Assembly (NCBI GenBank): GCA_021464415.1
Contig: CM038465.1
Location: forward strand, 20,305,839 to 20,369,838
Direction: 5' to 3'
Length of the DNA stretch: 64,000 bases
Origin: Lonicera japonica
Lineage: Eukaryota > Streptophyta > Magnoliopsida > Dipsacales > Caprifoliaceae
The notes under the pieces were generated by a model, which made no database searches, was not told the origin of the DNA, and saw nothing but the letters and a program-made list of their open reading frames with translations. The stretch's first letter is position 1. Every line of letters starts with the position of its first letter. Positions 55,428-64,000 of the stretch are shown here, one piece after another. The translations under genes were made by a program, and so were the position numbers.

Positions 55428-56290
55428 TGATACGGCTAATTAATAACCTGACTACCCGAAATGATGATACGAACGTGTAAAGTCACACTAGAAACTACGA
55501 TTACTGGACCCATCAGTGGATTACCGGACACAGTAATGGTAATTGCCGGCGCAAGTAATGTATTACTGTCCCCAGTAATTAATTTTACTGCCACCAGTAA
55601 TATAAAAATTGTTTTAAAAATTAAAAAAAAAAAAATTGGTCCAATCCGATTTACATACTTTTTTTTTCCTAGCATGAAGATAAGTTGAAGCTAAGCTAAG
55701 TTAGATTTATCACACGCTTCTCCTTTTTATTATCTTATTATCTGTTCTTATTTAATTTGTGCGGGTATACCCTAGTTAATTTTGAAAAGACGTGATTTTT
55801 TTCGTAGACGTTACCCGCCCGTCCAGATCTGCCACATGGCAACCCCCCTGCCGCTAATTAATAACCTATCTACCCCGAATGATGATACGGACGTGTAAAG
55901 CCTAATTAAAAACTTCAATTACTGGACCCATCAGTGGATTACTGGACCCACTAATGGTAATTACTTGCTCCAATAATTGATTACTCGCCCTAGTAATTAA
56001 TTTTACTGCCACCAGTAATATAAAAATTGTTTTAAAAATTAAAAAAAAATGTTGGTCCAATCCGATTTACATACTTTTTTTTCTAGCATGAAGATAAATT
56101 GAAACTAAGTTAATTTAGATTCATCACACGCTTCTCCTTTTTATTATCTTATTATCGGTTCTTATTTAATTTGCACGGGTATACCCTAGTTAATTTTGAA
56201 AATACGTGATTTTTTTCGTAGACGTTACCAGCCCGTCCAGATTTGCCACGTGGCAACCCCCCCCCCCCCCCCCGCTGCTAATTAATAACC
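55428..56290 (+). repeat. ~425-bp tandem duplication
   Basis: Two copies start CTAATTAATAACCT (55434 and about 55854) and contain ATGATGATACGRACGTGTAAAG, motif-lattice units, an A run and CACACGCTTCTCC. A third partial start is at about 56278. The copies end in CCCGTCCAGATYTGCCAC and a C-rich stretch. Confidence 0.9.
56262..56273 (+). repeat. Poly(C) run
   Basis: About a dozen or more C's in an otherwise AT-rich region; the related position in the first copy has only six. Confidence 0.9.
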
Positions 56291-57183
56291 TGACTACTCG
56301 AAATGATGAAACAAAATTACTGGCACCAATAATGGATTAATGGTGCCAGTTATCCATTACTGGTGCCAGTAATCCTAAATACTGCCCCTAGTAATCCTAA
56401 TTACCGGCCCACATAATAAGGATTACTGGCCCCAGTAATCATTCAGTTCATGTTTAAAATAGCTGAACAAGTAGATTGTCAAATTCCATCAATTTTCCAC
56501 AAATCAACAATGACCCAAACACAAGCAATCTTACAATATAGACAAGAGAAAATAAATGGTGTACAAGACGAGATATAGAGAAACAAATTCTTTTCCATTG
56601 ATGAAAGTAAAATTACAGAGGAGGGACTTCGAGGTCCAACTAAAATAATTGGTGTACAAGACGAGATATAAAGAGACAGCTTATTTTCCAGGTCCAACTG
56701 ATTACATATTCAATTAAAGGATGAAACAAAACGAGCCCCCAAAAGTTTAAGACCAGAAGATGGGAAAGATACCACCAACTATTCAATAAAATATGAGGGA
56801 GGGCTCTGAATTATGAAGTTAACCCCTCGCACTGTTGTATGTTCTCCATAACCGGAGAAACACTAGGTGATAGATGGGCATGTGACTGCGATACTACGGG
56901 CAACCTGTCAATGAGCCCCAAAACATAAGAACTCCTTAGAAATCTCAAATAAACAAAACTGAGTCAATCCAAGAAGAACTCAAGGAGAGGGAGGGGAGAG
57001 ATAAACAGATGGGGCAGTTCATGAACAGAAAAACTAGGTGATAGATGGGCAAGTGACTGCGATGTTAAGGGCAACCTATCAACGAGCCCCAAACCATAAG
57101 AACTTTCTAGAAATCGCAGATCGACAAAAGGGCTTCAATCCAGGAAGAACTAAGGTTTTCCATCACCTGACCATCCTCTCACC

Positions 57184-57384
57184 CTACACTAACCGCTCAC
57201 GTAGGCTGTCCTGCTTTGCGGACACGGCGGCTAGATGTTGCTCCAGGTCTCTAATGGTTCGGGTCAGATTTTCCAACTTTCGAACCGCTCTTTCAAGTCT
57301 TTCCACCCTTCGAAAAAGGTTATCAACTGCACTAGGAGTCACCGGATGCCAATAAGAACTGTTAGCATCTGAAATATTATCCAT
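57184..57384 (-). CDS. Small coiled-coil ORF (66 aa) in the CACTA
   Basis: An intact minus-strand frame starts MDNISDANSSYW (ATG at 57384; an earlier ATG at 57405 is also in frame). It continues VTPSAVDNLFRRVERLERAV, then KLENLTRTIRDLEQHLAAVS, ending RERLV. From the Pro to the end it is a strong amphipathic helix with Leu/Val in heptad positions, so it may form a dimer. A decayed paralogue is at 55060-55331, and the start and core are conserved between the two. No family is recognised. It may be a regulatory or accessory product of the transposon. Confidence 0.5.
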   Translation of the reverse strand: MDNISDANSSYWHPVTPSAVDNLFRRVERLERAVRKLENLTRTIRDLEQHLAAVSAKQDSLRERLV

Positions 57385-57550
57385 ATTAATGATATTTAAT
57401 TTCAAAAGAGATGAGAAAGATATAAACCTGATGGGATGGAATAGGTTACTTATAGCAGTGCAAGCGTTGGTTTTCGATGGAAGTTATTAATTTTAAAACG
57501 ATGTGACTTTTTGGTAACCACTCCCTGCCCGTCCCACGCTGCCACGTGGC

Positions 57551-57553
<3 letters not shown>

Positions 57554-57583
<30 letters not shown>
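57554..57583 (+). repeat. Poly(C) run of ~30
   Basis: Thirty C's follow GTGGCTAA and precede GCCCCCGCC. It lies at the end of a segment homologous to the C-rich ends of the 425-bp repeats. The exact length may be an assembly estimate. Confidence 0.9.
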
Positions 57584-57584
<1 letters not shown>

Positions 57585-57779
57585 CCCCCGCCAATTAGTA
57601 ACCTAACGACTTGAAAAGATGGTATGCACGTGTAAACATCACACCAGAAACCTAGATTACTGGCACTAGTAATTATTGGTACCAGTAAAATAATTACTGC
57701 CCCTGATAATTTTGATTACTGGTTCCAGTAATGTTTATTACTGGACCCAGTAATTATGGAATTGCCTTGTTTCAAATCT

Positions 57780-59104
57780 ATATAAAACACCATATTTGAC
57801 CAAAAATCTCTATCAAAATTATAAGAATCTATTGGCTAAAAATTTTATGTTAATTTCATTATTTTTTATATATTTACAAATTAATTATTATATGAATAAA
57901 TTTTAAATAGATCGGATATAATCCGATTCTTCGAACATATTTGGATATGGATCGATATTTCGATGATGCCTTACATGATCCGATTCAAATCCGATCCGAA
58001 AACTTTTTCAAATATGGATTTGGATTCACCTTGATCCGATCCAAATCCAATTCGTTTACAGGCCTAAATAACAAGTAAGTCTGTTGTGGATGCCCTTCTT
58101 ATGACAGCTGGCGCAAGTTGATTGACATCTTCTCATACTTTTCACTAGACTTCATCCTCTTGTTCCTACACCTGCCCGGAAACCTTTGAGGAAGACTCGT
58201 CCATATTCGTTATTGGATGAATGGGGAAACTGTATGATTTTTTGGATGAATTAGTGTGATATGACGTCAACAAAGTTATAAACATCCCTGTTCAGATAAT
58301 TCATACACACTAGGGGATGAATTATGAACATTGAATCTACGAGACTTCTTCATCTTTATTTCCAGATTTTTCTCTATTTTCGATGTGAGTAGGGTTGTCC
58401 ACAACAAAGACTCAGCTCTCTTCTTACAAATCATATCCATTTGTTTTACCCTCGTATGTTCTAGAAAACAATATACTGGCATCAATCACTCAAAGCTACT
58501 ACACAGTCAAATAAAAAAAATTTAATAATAGGATAAAAAAACTTAACATGTGACGAATTTAAATAGACAAAATCAATCAGTTTATTTTGAACCCATTATC
58601 TAGTCTAATCTAACATTGTGAACAATTGAAACGTAAGTTCAATATATCATAATGCTGGAAAAACTAGAAGTATATATACTTGAGTGGACCGACTTGTTTT
58701 TAATTTTTTTAAGAGTCTTTTAATCTTAATCTAACCACGTAACGTACATCTTAAAAATAACAAATTGGGATGGCCTAAACAATATTTTTTCTTGATTTTT
58801 TTTTGGCATAATTAGATAGATCTTGTTTAATTGATCTTGATTAGTACATTTTAAATATTAAATATTTATTAAATTTAGAATTTAGAATTTTAAGTTACGA
58901 CATTTTTAATGTAGATAACATTATTAGTATGTGATAGTTTCTTATGTGTGTGTCTTAACTTTGATGTGTGTACAAAACCTATCAATGGTGTATAAATAAT
59001 TCTACCATAACATGTATATCTAACCATTATATTCTTATATTTTTTGGAGAAAATTTTGGTCAGTAATTTCAACTAAAATTTATTTAAAATTTTCTTTAAA
59101 AATA
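57780..59104. other. AT-rich spacer without recognised gene
   Basis: It contains several GATCCGATTCAAATCCGATC-like words near 57920-58050 and a short minus-strand frame of no recognised type near 58276-58485. No element boundary is visible. Confidence 0.5.
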
Positions 59105-59300
59105 TTTAGGCGACGTACAAGTTATAAATACGTCTCTCAAGTTCATCCTAGGAGATGCACGAACATATTGCGTCGCCCAAAAGTATTCCCCTTATAAATT
59201 TTCGCGAAAATTTTAAATTATTTGAAATTTTTAAATTTTTAAGGCAATGTAGTTTTTAAATAATTTGTATTACACTTACGTCTCCCAAGATAGTGGTTAT
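59105..59300 (+). repeat. Internal cluster of CACTA subterminal motifs
   Basis: GGCGACGTAC, ATACGTCTCTC, GCGTCGCCCA and TTACGTCTCCCA lie within 200 bp, the same word as at both ends. A TATA-like TTATAAATAGAA follows at about 59293. It could be an inner promoter region for the TnpA-like gene or the start of a second, nested CACTA. Confidence 0.7.
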
Positions 59301-60713
59301 AAATAGAAATTATTGAATCTTCCCTCCCCCTTTCCATTCTTTACGAACCCCAAGCTCTCTTCTCTCTCCCCCGGCACCCTCCTCTCTTTCCTCCTCTGTC
59401 CCCACCCCTCAGTCTCTCCCTACACACGAGATATGCTCTCTCTTCTCTCCTACACCGTCTACGAAACCCCCCGTCTCTATCTATCTCTCTCTCTCTCTTA
59501 CATAGCCTATTTTTATTTGGTAAGCTTCTCACTCTCCATTTTTATTGGTTTGCAACTATGGGGCTTGAATAGGCGTTATTGCGTGAAATTGGATAGTTTG
59601 GCTTGTATTCGAGTATTTGTTCCTATGTGCCTATTAGCATAATGATGTTATGAGCTGTATGATTTGGTCCAAATACCAATCCAAACTTGTTAATTGTGCT
59701 CCATGTCCTCCAAATGCTCAGAGCAATATTGGGACAGTAATGGAGTAATTGTTCCTATGTGCCTCTTACCATAATTGTGTTATGGTCTATTCGGCTGTAT
59801 GAATTGGTCCAAACACCAATCCAAACTTATTAATTGCTTAATGGATTACTGGCCCCAATAAATTTGATTATTAGTCCCAGTAATGGATTACCGGTACCTG
59901 TAATGTATGCGTGTTTGTTTTGTTTTAAGTTTTCTATTCCGGTGAATCATCCAAACCCAAGCACATAACTAAAAGGAAAAATAATTGAAACAGCCTTTAA
60001 GTAACACTTTTTAGTATGCCCATAAATACATGTATTCAACAAATTAAATAACTCTATTGCCACAATTATATACATATATTTTTCATCTATGTTAAGCATG
60101 AACATGAGATATTACCCTGTTTGCTTATATTTTTGTCATGTGTGAGCTTCGATTCACTATTTGTCTTAATTTGTTCTTTAATAGCCTCATAATATGAACC
60201 TTCATATTAACAGGTCAGTAGGTTCATCTTCAAGCATTTGGTAGTTGAGTTCAGTTAAATAGAATTATGATTTCATACCCTTTGTTCTATATGGACCACA
60301 ATTGTGTTATGGTCTATTCGGCTGTATGAATTGGTCCAAACACTAATCCAAAGTTGTTAAGTGTGCTTTATTTTTCCCAAATTCTCAAAGCAATATTGAC
60401 CGTGTAATGGATTACCGGCCCCAGTAAATTTGATTACTGGACCCAGTAATGGATTACCGGTGCCAGTAATGTAAGTGTGTTTGTTTTGTTTTAAGTTTCC
60501 TATTCCGGTGAATCATCCAAACCCAAACACATAACTAAAAGGAAAAAGAATTGAAACAGTCTTTTAGGCAAAACATTAATTGAAACTGAAATTGTTGTGA
60601 AATTAAAACCCTAAACTTCAATTTCAATTCAATTCAATTCAACTCAATTAGGGCAAAACTAATATTAAAACTAAATTTGGAACTGAAATTGAAATTTGAG
60701 ATTCAAGTCAGAG
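59301..60713 (+). promoter_or_regulatory. Leader region of the Transposase_24 gene with duplication
   Basis: It begins with a TATA-like box and a CT-rich tract (59320-59510). A ~230-260-bp segment is then duplicated (about 59770-59995 and 60300-60565), each copy with GGTCTATTCGGCTGTATGAA, motif-lattice units and GTTTTGTTTTAAGTTT. No coding signal other than chance frames is seen. Confidence 0.55.
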
Positions 60714-62500
60714 ATGCCTCCGAGAGCGTATCCGACCATGAAGAAGTTGCGCCCAGAGGTACAGTACGATGAGCTGCAGCAAGCCTTGTTGCGCGTGGCC
60801 TCCCATCCCTCCTCCCAGCCCTCCACCAAGCAGCCCTCCTCCCAGCCTTCTACCGCCCACCCCTCTGCCAAGCAGCCCTCTGCCCAGCCATCTCACTCAC
60901 CAGCATTGCCGCTGGTGCTCCCTACCCCGTCTACAAATCCGACCATTGAAAGCACCACCGGTGCCTGCCTCCCTGTACGTAGCATTCGCTCTAGGCATGC
61001 TGTAGCGGAGGCCACCATATCAGGTAATATACTTTTAGATCTCTTTAATTATAAATCGCAATTCTTATTCTTTGTGATTGACTGATTAACTTATATGCTT
61101 TTATTTGTAGGTACGCAAGCCTCCTCTTGTAACAAGAAGAGAGGAGTCGTCACCGGGAAGAAGACGGCGACGATCGTCCATACATCGGAGAAGTGCCGTG
61201 TGATATACGACCCTGCGGTTTCTGGGCCTCCAAAGGAGGTTGGTTCCCGACTCGTCAGTGACCTGTTGGCAATCTTAAAAGACTGAGTGCCGATGTTGTA
61301 CCCGACATTTGGGGAAATGCTTCTATCGGAACGAACAATGCTCTTCGACTACCTGTCGGTAAGTACTTGTTTCTTACTCTAGTTAACTTTTTTTTTTGCC
61401 TTACTAAATTTTATTTTTATTTGTACTCATGTTTCTTCCTGAGTTCCTGTTTGGTTTGTTGGAGAGTTATGACATCGATCCTGCTGATAAGGCATTCGTC
61501 ACGTGGATACAGAAAAAGGCTGTGGGTCGTGTCAAAGATTGGAAGTACAAGATCCACAAGAACTAGCAGGCGCAAGGCGATGCTCCCATTCCAGTGGAGT
61601 TCATTCATTGCCCGGACTAGTGGTAGTGGTTATGCAACCACTTCAAGGCCGAGGATTTTAGGTAATTTTTTCATTTATCTTTTTTTTTTGTTGTTTCATT
61701 TAATTTATATGTTTATAAATGCTTAAATAAATACAACTATTTTTACAGGAATTGGACACGTAAATGACCCAAATTCGGGCCTCCGAGCATAAGACGGCCC
61801 ACAGCGGGGGGACCCAGGCCTTTGTCCTCTGGGCTCATGACCTGAAGTAGAAGGGAGACAGGCGCCTCACCTCATTACTTATGTCGAGGTGTACAAGAAG
61901 TATGACTCGGACCACGCGGTAAATCTTTTTTATACACCACTTTAATTATTTTTTTTCATAGTATTATTATTTAGTTAGTACAAGAATTATTTCTTACATA
62001 ACACTTATGGTTATTTGCAAGCAGCCATTCAGTCCGCGAGGACTGCCGAGGTGGAAAAGATGATGGCCGATCTACCTCCGATCGATGAAGCGTCAGATGG
62101 TACGTTGTCGGCCAGCGCCTTGGCCCTGGTCCTCTCTTACGAGACCCAGGTCTCTGTCCTTGAGAGAGCAGTGGGTCCTTTGAGAGGGACGAGGGTGAGG
62201 GACTTAGGGAGCGGCTCCGCAAAGCTGCCGCGGAAGAGAGGTCCATCATCGCAGACAGATAGAGACACATCTATAGAGCTCGTGGCTGAGGTTGCCCAGC
62301 TTAGGGCAAATCAAGTTGCGATAAACAAGCAGCTTTAGAGGGAAAAGGCCGAGCAAGAAATGGAGAGGGCCGAGCGAGAAAGGGAGAGGGTAGATTTTGA
62401 GTGTAAGTTGCAAGCTCAAATAGAGTATATGATCAGAGCATCCGGGATTCAACTGCCAATTCCTCCCTCGGAAGGCTCCTCACCCCTACGTTTTATTTAG
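60714..62500 (+). pseudogene. Transposase_24 (TnpA-like) gene of the CACTA, five exons
   Basis: The predicted product would bind the element ends together with tnp2. Exon 1 (60714-61023) starts MPPRAYPTMKKLRPEV and has a Ser/Pro/Gln repeat (KQPSSQPS). Exons 2 to 5 are about 61111-61358, 61444-61660, 61750-61918 and 62024-62500, all with GT-AG borders. Conserved blocks: YPTFGEML, CNHFKAEDF, HSGGTQAFV, YVEVYKKYD and the tail with DLGSGSAKLP. A helical RAEREREREVDF-like end follows. Stops: TGA 61284-61286, TAG in exon 3 (after KIHKN and after CPD), TAG after DLK, and TAG at about 62337. The tail shows the family's LGxG-like pattern. Confidence 0.8.
60820..60900 (+). repeat. Ser/Pro/Gln-coding minisatellite in exon 1
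   Basis: A CCCTCCTCCCAGCC-like unit of about 12-24 bp repeats several times and codes for KQPSSQPS-like peptides. It is an expandable low-complexity linker. Confidence 0.8.
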
Positions 62501-62699
62501 TGTTAGAACAATTTCTCTTTGAACATAATTTATTGAATGGAATTGAATAAATTTTTGTAGTTTATTAGACATATATTTATTCAATGATAAATTGGGTAGC
62601 TCGAATTTGTTATTGAATATTGCAGGTGCGGGTATATATATATATATATGTGTGTGTGCAGGTGTGGCCATGCGGCTGCACACAAAAGCTATGATTAAT

Positions 62700-63080
62700 G
62701 TAGATTACTACTGGCCCCAGTAATCTAGATGACCAGAAATTTGGATTAGTGGCTCCAGTAATCCAGATGCCCAGAAACATGGATTACTAGCCCCAGTTAT
62801 CTAGATGCCCAGAAACATGGATTACTGGAACCAATAATCTAGATGCCCATAAACTTAGATTACTAGACCCAGTAATTTTGATGCCCATAATCTTGGATTA
62901 CTGGCCCTAGAATCCAGATGCCCAGAAACTTGGAATACTGGAACTAGTAATACATATGCCCATGTACTTGGATTATAGGCCCCAGTAATTTAGATGCCCA
63001 TAATCTTGGATTACTGGCCCCAATAATCCAGATGCCCAGAAAACTTGGATTACTAGCACCAGTACTCTTAATTACAGGCC
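62700..63080 (+). repeat. ~41-bp tandem array of paired CACTA motifs
   Basis: About eight to nine units of roughly 41 bp each contain GGATTACTGGCCCCAGTAAT, then CTAGATGCCCAGAAACTT. Each unit thus holds one head-to-head motif pair. It follows the stop of the Transposase_24 gene and a (TA)n(TG)n run (62635-62660), and precedes the subterminal repeats. Confidence 0.9.
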
Positions 63081-63109
63081 ACGTTGAATTGTTTTTTTTA
63101 TTTGTAATT

Positions 63110-63788
63110 ACACCTTAGGCGACATAGGTTGGTGGCTTAAACTTCAACTTAGGTGACCTACTATAATACGTAGGTGGCCTAATGTAATTCTTCGGAGACT
63201 AAGGATAATACATTCATAGCTTAGGTATGCATCTTATGAGACTGAGGATAATAACTAGGTGGCCTAGATGTACATCTTAGGAGACCGAGTAAAAATACCA
63301 ACGTCGCCTAGATTTACAATTTAGATGACGAAGGAAAATATCCTCGTCTCCTACAATTCATACTTAGCAGACGTAAGATAATTCGAAGGTCGCATAGGTG
63401 TCCCTCTTAGGCGACGGATCATAACACCTATGTGGCCTAAATGTTTCTTTTCTACGACAGAGGATAAAAGGATACGTCGCCTATTATTGCCTTTTTTATG
63501 ACGAAAGATGACAAGTAGGTGGCCTAAGAGAAACAATTCTATGACAGAAGAAAAATATACATGGCCTAGGAGTACATTCTCTTACGACGGACGATAACAT
63601 CATCGTGGTGGCCTAAGTATCAACTACGACGACGGAGTAAAAAAATCGGTCGCCTAATATCTGGGGCGACTAAAATTAGGCGACGTAGCTTGGGCGACGT
63701 AGTTTACGTCGCCTAAATTAAGGCGACGGAAAAACATGTCTTAGGAGACGTAGGTAATACATCGCCTAAATTCCCTCCCCAGGTAGCA
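63110..63788 (+). repeat. Right subterminal TACGTCGCCTAA array and terminus of CACTA
   Basis: The words AGGCGACGTA, ACGTCGCCTA and degenerate forms recur about every 15-40 bp, in both orientations, through 63775. The last 35 bp align in reverse with the left terminus (ATACATCG, AAATTCC, GGTAGCA). The terminal CACTA word has changed to TGCTA. Confidence 0.85.
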
Positions 63789-63791
63789 TCT

Positions 63792-64000
63792 TGATCAAAA
63801 AACGAAAGTTGTAGAATGAATAAAAATCTAACTAATGACTCAAACGAGGAAGTCATTTAGAGTTTGGATGAAAAAGTTATGGTCTTCCAAGGTTGGACAA
63901 AAACTCATTTTGGCGAAACTTGATTTTTCGCCATCAACCTATTTAATTCAATTACGGATATCTGAAATGCGTTTCAACCATAGAGCATATGCAAAATCAC
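63792..64000 (-). repeat. Minus-strand chromovirus LTR, right part
   Basis: It continues the LTR broken at 31835: TTGATCAAAAAACGAAAGTTGTAGAA, cited by its core GAAAGTTGTAGA, and GAAGTCATTTAGAGTTTGGATGAAAAAG, cited by TTTGGATGAAAAAGT, match the order seen at 53335-53420. It runs past the window end. Confidence 0.8.

Larger units (their letters stand above)
39063..63080. repeat. Dispersed CCAGTAATCC / GGATTACTGG motif lattice
   Basis: A 9-10-bp word, CCAGTAATC(C), and its complement occur roughly 150-200 times by eye, counting degenerate copies. Clusters lie at 39063-39380, 39990-40210, 40440-40990, 42145-42400, 44140-44810, 53680-53970, 54440-54580, 55495-55610, 55915-56025, 56315-56440, 57650-57760, 59835-59910, 60405-60470 and 62700-63080. 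Copies are often paired head to head, as in GATTACTGGATCCAGTAATC (about 40873-40913). I noticed none outside the CACTA element. The motif is absent from the inserted elements, so it belongs to the CACTA. Confidence 0.9.
31836..63788 (+). mobile_element. Giant (~32 kb) CACTA (En/Spm) transposon with nested insertions
   Basis: The left end is CACTACACCAGTCGG. The right end, read in reverse, is TGCTACCTGGGGAGGG, followed in both by an (A)GGACGATGTATT or AGGCGATGTATT block. A 3-bp duplication TCT flanks it (31833-31835 and 63789-63791). The flanks form one continuous chromovirus LTR when joined, compared with 53220-53420. Both ends carry arrays of TACGTCGCCTAA. Inside are a tnp2 transposase gene, an antisense C48 protease gene, small coiled-coil ORFs and a Transposase_24 gene. 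About 10 kb are later insertions, so the original was about 21-22 kb, large for CACTA. The eroded right terminus and broken genes suggest it is immobile. Confidence 0.85.

Noticed and set aside
59313..59642. Protein gene of 109 codons
   Set aside because: The frame is coded by a CT-rich leader and gives low-complexity Ser/Leu/Pro sequence.
60671..61005. Alternative frames over exon 1 of the TnpA-like gene, both strands
   Set aside because: They are shadows of the Ser/Pro/Gln repeat; only the frame from 60714 continues across introns into Transposase_24 blocks.
39063..63080. CRISPR-like array
   Set aside because: The short motif occurs in both orientations with irregular spacing and the organism is a plant; there are no uniform spacers.

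Overview
The window is nuclear DNA from a flowering plant, probably a eudicot, in a transposon-dense, heterochromatin-like region. Evidence for this: plant-specific Ty1/copia (SIRE type) and Ty3/gypsy (chromodomain type) retrotransposons, two Cassandra TRIMs with 5S-derived LTRs, a tRNA-derived SINE, a CACTA DNA transposon with plant-type tnp2 and Transposase_24 genes, a remnant of a Caulimoviridae-like pararetrovirus, and GT-AG introns. No intact host gene is evident. One minus-strand reading frame at 6.1-6.8 kb may be a host gene fragment. No tRNA or functional rRNA gene was recognised.

Layout. 1-1610: 3' end of a Ty3/gypsy element, with pol running into its 3' LTR. 2373-5222: a non-autonomous Mutator-like element with long inverted repeats and a 10-bp target duplication, itself carrying a Cassandra (2623-3458, minus) and a gypsy solo LTR (3931-4712). 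5.2-9.2 kb: a possible gene fragment and a degenerate minus-strand LTR. 9221-10.56 kb: a chromovirus 3' LTR. 11055-21857: a 10.8-kb SIRE-type copia element with gag, pol and an env-like ORF, itself holding a minus-strand solo LTR (14636-15495). It sits inside another LTR, visible at about 10.56-11.05 kb and 21.86-23.96 kb, whose right part also carries a SINE (22358-22503). 24.13-30.75 kb: a Tekay-like chromovirus with its gag deleted.

31836-63788 is the outstanding structure: a roughly 32-kb CACTA transposon inserted with a TCT duplication into a minus-strand chromovirus LTR (30.76-31.83 kb, resuming at 63792). It carries a broken tnp2 transposase gene (32.7-38.9 kb), an antisense Ulp1-like (C48) cysteine-protease gene with a DUF1985-like region (46.2-41.1 kb), small coiled-coil ORFs, and a spliced Transposase_24 (TnpA-like) gene (60.7-62.5 kb). 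Between about 39 and 63 kb it is threaded with a short motif, CCAGTAATCC, and its complement, often paired head to head as a 20-22-bp palindrome. Its ends carry a different subterminal motif, TACGTCGCCTAA. Later insertions inside it are a very young non-autonomous LTR element (35711-38425), a Cassandra (43346-44108), a pararetrovirus remnant with a repeated 5' segment (46737-50975) and a chromovirus solo LTR (51015-53676).

Nearly every coding region has stops or frameshifts, many of them C-to-T type, as expected for methylated silent DNA. The nesting gives a relative order: chromovirus LTR, then CACTA, then its internal insertions. Coordinates and motif counts were read by eye. Family names rest on recognised motifs, not on database searches.
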